Source of the DNA: Zymomonas sp.
Lineage (GTDB): Bacteria; Pseudomonadota; Alphaproteobacteria; Sphingomonadales; Sphingomonadaceae
Length of the DNA: 6,370 nucleotides
NCBI GenBank assembly: GCA_027489105.1
Contig: JAIYAJ010000183.1
Coordinates: forward strand, 1-6,370
Direction of reading: 5' to 3'
The notes beneath the pieces were generated by a model. That model saw only the letters and a list, made by a program, of their open reading frames with translations, made no database searches and was not told where the DNA came from. The position numbers and the translations under genes are program-made. Numbering within the stretch: position 1 is the stretch's first letter; every line of letters begins with the position of its first letter. Positions 1-4,738 of this stretch are shown in pieces.

Positions 1-1138
1 AGGCGTTGTTGACCTCGAACTCCGGCACGAACTGGTGCCAGTTGCCGGAGACCAACCCGGCGGTGATGGCCGTGTTGGCAATGCGCAACTCTTGGAAGGT
101 GTTGGCCGCTCCCGCCCCGGTTGACGTGATGGTGATGGTGAGGGTTTGCCCGCCGGTCTCGGCATTGGCGCTGAGCGCGCAAGCGGCCGTCACGGGCTGG
201 CCAGCGCCGGACGTGTTCTGGATAGAAAAGCCGGTGGGCATCTGCCCGGCACAGCTTGAGCCGACCGTGCCGCTTGCGCCGGTCAGGTTCCAGTTGGTGA
301 CAAGGCCACCCGCGTCGCGCGCGAACCATCGGCCAGCTTCGACCTGGCGCTCGATGGCGGCGCGCAGGGCAAGGGCGGCGAGATGCCCGCCCAGCGACGA
401 GACATGAGCGCCATCGGGCATGCGGACCACAGCTGTTGTGCCATAGAGTTCGTCACCGGGATTGTAGGCGAGGTCGCGCACGTCGTCCCATGGGTCCGAT
501 AAGTCCCCTGCGCCCCACGCGCGCCAGTTGGCGCGTATCGCGTCGTTGATCGCCAGGACGCGGCCCATGGAGGCCGGGCTGATTTCCCATCCAGACGGGA
601 CCGTGGCCACGCGGCGCGGCAGGACAGTCTCGATGATGGTGCGCACGCCGCCAGCGTTGAGGGCCGCAATGATCCAGGCGAGGTTGCCGGTCACCACCGA
701 AACGGGGTTGTCGCCCGCGCCGTTGTTGGCACCGCCGCGCAGGAGGCAGAGCTTTGCACCGCTTGAGATGAGCTGCGGCACGCGGCGGCGCATGCCGGTT
801 GTGGTGTCGGACGACACCGAGAGGTTGTGGCCGCGCCATGCCGGTTCTGGGGAAGCGGCTTCCGCGTAGGTCGGCACCAGCGCGGGCGCGGAGGCCTGAA
901 ACCAGTTGATGTGCCGCACGCGCTGCCCGGCCAGCGCCGTGGCCCAATAGAGCGGACCGCCCGAGCGGTTTTCAATCAGGCTGGCGGTCGGCTGCTGGTT
1001 GGAACGCGCATAGCCGCTGTCTGACAGCACTGCCATCGGCGTACCGGCAGGGAGCGGCACGATGGGAGCACCGCCGCCAGCGGCCGCGCTGACGCGACGG
1101 CCCAGATTGTCGGCCAAGGTGCGCGCGCCCCGAAGCAT
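1..1138 (-). CDS. SGNH/GDSL-family hydrolase, probable phage tail-associated carbohydrate esterase (3' end outside window)
   Basis: This frame is open from an ATG at 1138 to the left edge, giving 379 residues; the end of the gene is not seen. The fold assignment rests on SGNH blocks in the right order and spacing. Block I is VLSDSGYARS with candidate nucleophile Ser41. Block II is NLSVSSDTTTGM around residues 105-116. Block III is RGGANNGAGDN with oxyanion Asn138. Block V is PDGAHVSSLGGH with Asp242 and His245. Residues after about 278 form a Gly/Ser/Thr-rich, strand-like region (for example TLTITITSTGAG), probably a beta-sandwich or carbohydrate-binding module. Family members are esterases or lipases, and phage versions often deacetylate capsule or O-antigen. 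Oddly, the usual Gly of block I (GDS) and of block II are both Ser here, so activity is not assured. The start overlaps the previous stop by one base (TGATG), with AGGA 7 nt upstream. The fold is fairly secure; substrate and virion location are inferred. Confidence 0.8.
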   Translation of the reverse strand, partial: MLRGARTLADNLGRRVSAAAGGGAPIVPLPAGTPMAVLSDSGYARSNQQPTASLIENRSGGPLYWATALAGQRVRHINWFQASAPALVPTYAEAASPEPAWRGHNLSVSSDTTTGMRRRVPQLISSGAKLCLLRGGANNGAGDNPVSVVTGNLAWIIAALNAGGVRTIIETVLPRRVATVPSGWEISPASMGRVLAINDAIRANWRAWGAGDLSDPWDDVRDLAYNPGDELYGTTAVVRMPDGAHVSSLGGHLAALALRAAIERQVEAGRWFARDAGGLVTNWNLTGASGTVGSSCAGQMPTGFSIQNTSGAGQPVTAACALSANAETGGQTLTITITSTGAGAANTFQELRIANTAITAGLVSGNWHQFVPEFEVNNA

Positions 1139-1449
1139 CAGGCCGTCCTGACTTGCAGGATATCGCCAGCGCCGATCTCCAGCGGAAGACTTTGGCCGGG
1201 ACTGACCACAAAACCCTGCACAGCAACGCCCGTCACCAAGGCGACTTCCCTGACCGCGACACGGATGGCCACACCCGACGCAGGCACGTCGATACAGACG
1301 ACGCCGACACCATTGGGCAGCGTGGGCACGGTGACCTCTTGCCAGCTTGCCGTTTCGGCGACATCGACGCTTGAGATATAGCGCCCGCGCAGGATCATCG
1401 GCCCGCCACCGGCACGGTCGCCAAGCCGCGTGAAGGTATAGCTTGCCAT
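1138..1449 (-). CDS. Small beta-rich phage protein of unknown function (103 aa)
   Basis: I do not recognise a named family. The ATG at 1449 is preferred over an in-frame start further upstream (at 1572). It sits one base after the previous stop and 7 nt after a strong GGGGGAG, and the upstream extension is Arg-rich and overlaps the previous gene out of frame. The product begins MASYTFTRLGDRAGGG and has no signal peptide, clear membrane helix or catalytic motif. Alternating hydrophobic residues (for example GVGVVCIDVPASGVAIRVAV) predict a compact beta fold. The end, LPLEIGAGDILQVRTA, is a strand-turn-strand pattern common in small phage structural proteins. It shares AET..WQ.V and I-[DE]-V-P with the gene just upstream, suggesting a diverged duplicate. 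Lying between the endolysin and the SGNH gene, it may be a virion decoration or tail adaptor, but this is context only. Confidence 0.82.
   Translation of the reverse strand: MASYTFTRLGDRAGGGPMILRGRYISSVDVAETASWQEVTVPTLPNGVGVVCIDVPASGVAIRVAVREVALVTGVAVQGFVVSPGQSLPLEIGAGDILQVRTA
1146..1149 (-). promoter_or_regulatory. Ribosome binding site of the SGNH hydrolase gene
   Basis: AGGA lies within the 3' end of the 103-aa gene, 7 nt before the ATG at 1138. It is weaker than the other three. The TGATG stop-start overlap suggests that reinitiation also contributes. Confidence 0.65.
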
Positions 1450-1450
1450 C

Positions 1451-1843
1451 TCAAATCTCCCCCTCGGTGTCATGGATGCTGGTGTAGGGCGGCGCACGCC
1501 TCGTCGAGATGACCGGTCGGGTATCGAGCTTGGCCCACACGAAATCCGCCGCGCCCGGCGACGCGAATGCATACGTGTGACCAGGCATCAGGCGGGCACC
1601 GTTGGCCGGGCCGGGAGGCGTGCCCGTCCGGCCGATCACGACGGGCATCTCATCGTCGGAATACGCGACGACAGCGTCAGGCGAGATGACGGCCTGCACG
1701 GGCGCGTGGCCTTGCGGCACTTCGATTTTGATTGTCTCGAAATCTTCGTCGCCCGTCGCCACAGCCTGCCATTCGTGCGTCTCGGCAATGGTCACGCGCT
1801 TGATTTCACCGCCTGATCCGTCAAGCTGGATATAGGTCGCCAC
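1451..1843 (-). CDS. Small beta-rich phage protein of unknown function (130 aa)
   Basis: I chose a GTG start at 1843, two bases after the endolysin stop, because GGAGG lies exactly 7 nt upstream. The frame stays open further upstream to 1948, but that extension is low-complexity and overlaps the endolysin gene out of frame. The protein begins VATYIQLDGSGGEIKRV (initiator read as Met). It has strand-like segments, an acidic stretch (TGDEDFETIKIEVP), a Pro/Gly-rich loop near residues 84-90 (TGTPPGP) and a hydrophobic strand ending in DFVWAKLDTR. There is no signal peptide, membrane segment or enzyme motif. The N-terminal half resembles the next gene downstream (MA[ST]Y start, AET..WQ.V, I-[DE]-V-P at similar spacing). 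The likely role is a small structural or tail-accessory protein; no function can be named from sequence alone. Confidence 0.82.
   Translation of the reverse strand: MATYIQLDGSGGEIKRVTIAETHEWQAVATGDEDFETIKIEVPQGHAPVQAVISPDAVVAYSDDEMPVVIGRTGTPPGPANGARLMPGHTYAFASPGAADFVWAKLDTRPVISTRRAPPYTSIHDTEGEI
1457..1463 (-). promoter_or_regulatory. Ribosome binding site of the 103-aa protein gene
   Basis: GGGGGAG sits in the last codons of the 130-aa gene, 7 nt before the ATG at 1449. It supports this start over an in-frame upstream ATG at 1572. Confidence 0.83.
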
Positions 1844-1845
1844 GG

Positions 1846-2682
1846 TCAAGCCTCCGTTGGCTTGTTCAGCGTCAAGCGCCCGGTCTTGTGCAGCCAATAG
1901 GCCACGCCGCCAGCCGCCACCAGAACGACAACGGCACCCAGCGCCCACGGGCTGGTCACGGCGGCAAGGATCGTCGAGATGACGCCAGCGCCAGCGCTGA
2001 CCTTGCCCAGGCCGTCCGGCACCTGCACAGGCGTCACGGGATCAGGCAGCGGGGGCGCGGCCTTTTCGGGCCGGTAGACCACAGGCGGCTTTGCCCGGTC
2101 GCTTTCGTCGCGGGCAATGGATTTGGACCACTTGAGCGCCTTGTCCTCGACTTCCTCCATGCGCGCCGCACGGGCCGCGACATCGTCAAGCCGCCGGTCA
2201 ACTCCACGCCTAAACGACTTCTGCCAGCCGGGCTTGTTGATATCGGCGATAAACGCACGCCGGCTTGCCATGATGCGCCGGATCACGTCCCCGTCGCTGT
2301 CTCGTTCATAGGCCTCCTGCGCTGCCGCCCGCGTCACATGGCCGACCATGCCATCCTGCTTGATGCCCAGCGCGGCTTGCAGATGCCGAACGGCACGGGT
2401 CTGGCCCGACTGGATCGCGAAGTCGTAGACGGCCAGGTCGATGCCGGGCGGCAGGCTGTCGCCGCCAACGGCATCCCAATACTGGCTTTTGAACAGGTCT
2501 TCGACTTGTTCCTTCGTCGCTGATCGCACCGGGCTTGGCGGCTCGCCTTTTTCGCGCAGGTATGCCTGCCAGACGCGGTCCGTGAGGCCGTACATGGTCT
2601 TGCCGCCTGGGTCGGCCGGGTGATCGGACCAGCCGCCTTCCCACTTCGCGGTGACAGCTTGCACCTGCGCAAAACGGCTCAT
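1846..2682 (-). CDS. Phage endolysin, GH108-type muramidase with peptidoglycan-binding domain and C-terminal membrane helix
   Basis: This 278-residue protein should cleave the glycan backbone of host peptidoglycan at lysis. Residues 14-33 carry the GH108 signature EGGWSDHPADPGGKTMYGLT, with Glu15 the expected catalytic acid. Residues about 80-165 match the peptidoglycan-binding domain normally paired with GH108 (YDFAIQSGQTRAVRHLQAAL, then a Trp/Arg-rich end at GWQKSFRRGVDRR). A charged helix (about 165-198) and a Pro-rich linker (199-222) follow. The tail has a hydrophobic stretch at 231-244 and a clear membrane helix at about 246-264 (ALGAVVVLVAAGGVAYWL), ending in a basic segment. Plain GH108 lysozymes are about 170-190 residues, so the anchored tail is an addition. 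ATG at 2682 is preferred to TTG at 2688, because GGGAG is 7 nt from the ATG but only 1 nt from the TTG. It starts two bases after the tailspike stop. Confidence 0.92.
   Translation of the reverse strand: MSRFAQVQAVTAKWEGGWSDHPADPGGKTMYGLTDRVWQAYLREKGEPPSPVRSATKEQVEDLFKSQYWDAVGGDSLPPGIDLAVYDFAIQSGQTRAVRHLQAALGIKQDGMVGHVTRAAAQEAYERDSDGDVIRRIMASRRAFIADINKPGWQKSFRRGVDRRLDDVAARAARMEEVEDKALKWSKSIARDESDRAKPPVVYRPEKAAPPLPDPVTPVQVPDGLGKVSAGAGVISTILAAVTSPWALGAVVVLVAAGGVAYWLHKTGRLTLNKPTEA
1851..1855 (-). promoter_or_regulatory. Ribosome binding site of the 130-aa protein gene
   Basis: A perfect GGAGG lies inside the 3' end of the endolysin gene, 7 nt before GTG at 1843. It supports this non-ATG start over the longer upstream in-frame extension. 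Confidence 0.85.
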
Positions 2683-2684
2683 GC

Positions 2685-4697
2685 TCAATCTCCCGGATTG
2701 TAGTTGGCGACGGCCTTGGAGGCCCAGCGCAGCGGCGTCAGATCGAGGATCGAGCCGACAAAGGGCGCGGCCCAGACACGCATCTCGCCATTCTGATCAA
2801 TCGAAATGGCGCGCGCCGTCGTCCCTGAATTTGGCTGGACCGCCACAAGAAAGAGCTTGTGCGGCCTGTAGGCCGGGATCAGCGTTCCAATCAGCGTGTT
2901 TGTCGCCAGCGCGCCGGGCACCAGCGTGGCATCAAACTTCACCTCAAGGCTGTGCGGGTCGATCATGGCGCGCGAGCCTGCAACCGCCCCCCAGCCGCTG
3001 TCGAACGCCATGACCTGGCTGATGTCCTTCCACACCCCGCGCGTGCCGGTGCCGAGGTCGGACACCGCGCCGGGCCATGTCGGGTCCGCCCCGGCGCGGG
3101 TGCCGCGATAGATGTTGGATGTGTGAAAGCGCGTGTGCCGGACACTGGCCCCGACAATCTGCACGTCAAGTCCAGTCGATCCGGGATGGAAGATCGACTT
3201 GTCAAACATGATGTCCTGCACGATGGTCGCGCCGGGATCGATCCGGAGGGCCGCGCCGACATTGGCCCCGGCACCGAAATTGTCCGAAAACGCCACACCA
3301 TGGATCGGCGAGGATGAGCCGGGCTGGATCAGGCCCTGCACATTGTAGATGCCCGTGTTGGCAATCGCCGCCTGCTCCCACGAATTGTTGACAAAGCGCG
3401 CGTTGCTGCCCCGCGCGACATGAAAGGCGAGGCCGTCCATGCTGCCGGTGCAGCCCTCCACCGTCGTGACGAAGGCACCGGGCACGGTGTTGATGTAGAT
3501 GCCCAACTCGCCGAAAAACTGCGTCTTGCTGATGCGCCAGCCGTCCGCGCCAAAATGACCGATGCCACGGCCCGCAAACAGGCAGAGGTTGATTTCGTTC
3601 CAGTGGCTGTCCGGGTCGGTGATACGGAACGCAAACCCGTTCGGATTTGCAGTCGGGTTATAGTCGGCATAACCAAGGATATGCTCATACAGGTTGAGCA
3701 GGCCCGCCTGCCCCGGCGCACCCTTCTTGATGTTGATGCCGTTGTTGCCGCCCGAGATCGAGTAGAAGATCAGCCCGCGCATGACCATGCGGCGCTGATC
3801 CCCGGTCAGCGTGTTTGCGGCTGGAATTTCGATGGTCAGCAGATCATCCGCATCGTTTGCGCCCATGTCGATGCGCCAGACGGTGTTGTGCCAGTGCAGG
3901 TCAACCTGCTTGTTCAGCACCATCCCCGCCGTGATCGGCGATGAGACATCGGCAAAGTGCATCTCGCAGCCCTTGGGCGCGGCGTCGAAGGCGGCTAGGA
4001 TTTTCGCGCGGTCGCCAGCGGTGCCGTCGAGCTGATGCCGCATCTGGACGTTGTAGTACGTCGTGCCAACCCAGATGTTGGCGAAAGACTGCGCCTGCTG
4101 CGGCGCGCTGAGCGCCAGCCAATCCTTGCCGAATGTGCCCGCGTCGATGATCTGGCTGCGGTTGACGGTTGCGCCGGGCGTGCCAGCGGGAATGCGCACG
4201 ATTTGGCCGCTGGCATCCATGCCAAGCAAGCCGCCGACGCCCATAAACGGCGTTTTGTCCAGAACCGGCGCGGTCTGGCCCGAGGGGACACGCACGGCCT
4301 GTGTGTTCAAGAACTCGAATGACGCCGCCAACTGCTCGGCGCGCGTGTGCTGCTCTTGCAGGCTTTGCCAGATACGGTCAAACTCGCGGTTGAGCTTTTT
4401 CGTGCTGTTTCGGTCGCCCTGCGTCAGGTTGGCGGCGCGCTGCGGCAGATACCGGCCAAAAACAATGTATTCATCTTGTCCCTGTGCCGGTTGTGCCAGC
4501 ACCACCCTGCCGCCGATCCCGGCTGGCACAAACGACCACGCGCCGGGTGCGACGAGAACCGTTGTCACTGTCCCGCGCCTGCGCCACACGACCACTTCCA
4601 GAAGCGCATTCTGGACCGGCCAGTCAATCTCAAGATCGACCGTCCCTGACGTGACAGGCCCGAAGGTGGAGTATCGGAGTGAGGGCGCGACTGACAT
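2685..4697 (-). CDS. Tailspike / tail fiber protein with T7 gp17-like N-terminus and probable beta-helix
   Basis: This 670-residue protein is the likely receptor-binding spike. Residues 1-85 resemble the virion-attachment domain of T7-like tail fibers (strands, then IVFGRYLPQRAANLTQGD). Residues 96-127 form a helix, probably a trimeric coiled coil (KLNREFDRIWQSLQEQHTRAE), matching the LN-EFDR signature that follows that domain. Residues 130-215 are a linker containing MGVGGLLGMDASGQIVRIP. From 222 (LDGTAGDRAKILAAFDAA) the sequence has the usual entry to a pectate-lyase-like beta-helix, followed to about 565 by short strands and Asn/Gly turns (FVNNSW, SDNFGAGANVGAAL). Residues 575-670 form a separate beta domain (LIGTLIPAYRPHKLFLVAV, then a SIDQNGEMRVW hairpin), typical of distal trimerisation or binding modules. 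Spikes of this build often depolymerise capsule or O-antigen, but I cannot assign catalytic residues. The ATG at 4697 has no evident ribosome binding site. Confidence 0.88.
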   Translation of the reverse strand: MSVAPSLRYSTFGPVTSGTVDLEIDWPVQNALLEVVVWRRRGTVTTVLVAPGAWSFVPAGIGGRVVLAQPAQGQDEYIVFGRYLPQRAANLTQGDRNSTKKLNREFDRIWQSLQEQHTRAEQLAASFEFLNTQAVRVPSGQTAPVLDKTPFMGVGGLLGMDASGQIVRIPAGTPGATVNRSQIIDAGTFGKDWLALSAPQQAQSFANIWVGTTYYNVQMRHQLDGTAGDRAKILAAFDAAPKGCEMHFADVSSPITAGMVLNKQVDLHWHNTVWRIDMGANDADDLLTIEIPAANTLTGDQRRMVMRGLIFYSISGGNNGINIKKGAPGQAGLLNLYEHILGYADYNPTANPNGFAFRITDPDSHWNEINLCLFAGRGIGHFGADGWRISKTQFFGELGIYINTVPGAFVTTVEGCTGSMDGLAFHVARGSNARFVNNSWEQAAIANTGIYNVQGLIQPGSSSPIHGVAFSDNFGAGANVGAALRIDPGATIVQDIMFDKSIFHPGSTGLDVQIVGASVRHTRFHTSNIYRGTRAGADPTWPGAVSDLGTGTRGVWKDISQVMAFDSGWGAVAGSRAMIDPHSLEVKFDATLVPGALATNTLIGTLIPAYRPHKLFLVAVQPNSGTTARAISIDQNGEMRVWAAPFVGSILDLTPLRWASKAVANYNPGD
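2690..2694 (-). promoter_or_regulatory. Ribosome binding site of the endolysin gene
   Basis: GGGAG lies within the last codons of the tailspike gene, 7 nt before the ATG at 2682. It decides the start: the alternative TTG at 2688 would be only 1 nt away from it. Confidence 0.8.
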
Positions 4698-4738
4698 GGC
4701 GCAAAAATAGCAGCGCGGCCATGGTGGACAGTCCGAGC
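4698..4738. other. 41-nt spacer between internal-virion-like gene and tailspike gene
   Basis: This is the only non-coding gap in the window. On the coding strand it holds a short T-rich run (CTATTTTT) just before GCGCC and the tailspike ATG, and no purine-rich ribosome binding site. I see no convincing promoter. A possible GCGC/GCGC pairing gives only a 4-bp stem, too weak to call a terminator. Confidence 0.6.

Noticed and set aside
126..144. Short GTGATG-type repeat
   Set aside because: It encodes alternating Thr/Ile (LTITIT) in a beta strand of the SGNH protein's C-terminal region. It is ordinary coding, not a microsatellite or iteron.
453..947. Minus-strand open frame of 164 codons in the left part (with others at 283-669 and 691-975)
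   Set aside because: It overlaps the SGNH hydrolase frame, which has ordered family motifs. The Arg/Ala-rich product looks like an out-of-frame read.
1888..2523. Plus-strand open frame of 211 codons opposite the endolysin
   Set aside because: It is antisense to a GH108 gene with recognisable motifs. The His/Arg/Gly-rich translation has no family features.
2680..2688. TTG at 2688 as the endolysin start, giving a 4-nt overlap with the tailspike stop
   Set aside because: The ribosome binding site would be only 1 nt away. ATG at 2682 has the ideal 7-nt spacing.
448..2702. The motif YNPGD occurs both at the tailspike C-terminus and inside the SGNH protein
   Set aside because: It is five residues long, with different codons and unrelated surroundings. 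Coincidence is the simplest explanation.
4063..4710. Plus-strand open frame of 215 codons opposite the tailspike gene
   Set aside because: It lies antisense to a well-supported gene in GC-rich DNA. Its composition (Arg, Pro, Ser, Cys-rich) and lack of domains mark it as a shadow frame.
4698..4738. Possible terminator hairpin or phage promoter in the spacer
   Set aside because: The only pairing is a 4-bp GCGC stem with a 10-nt loop. No adequate match to sigma-70 boxes or to a T7-type promoter was found.
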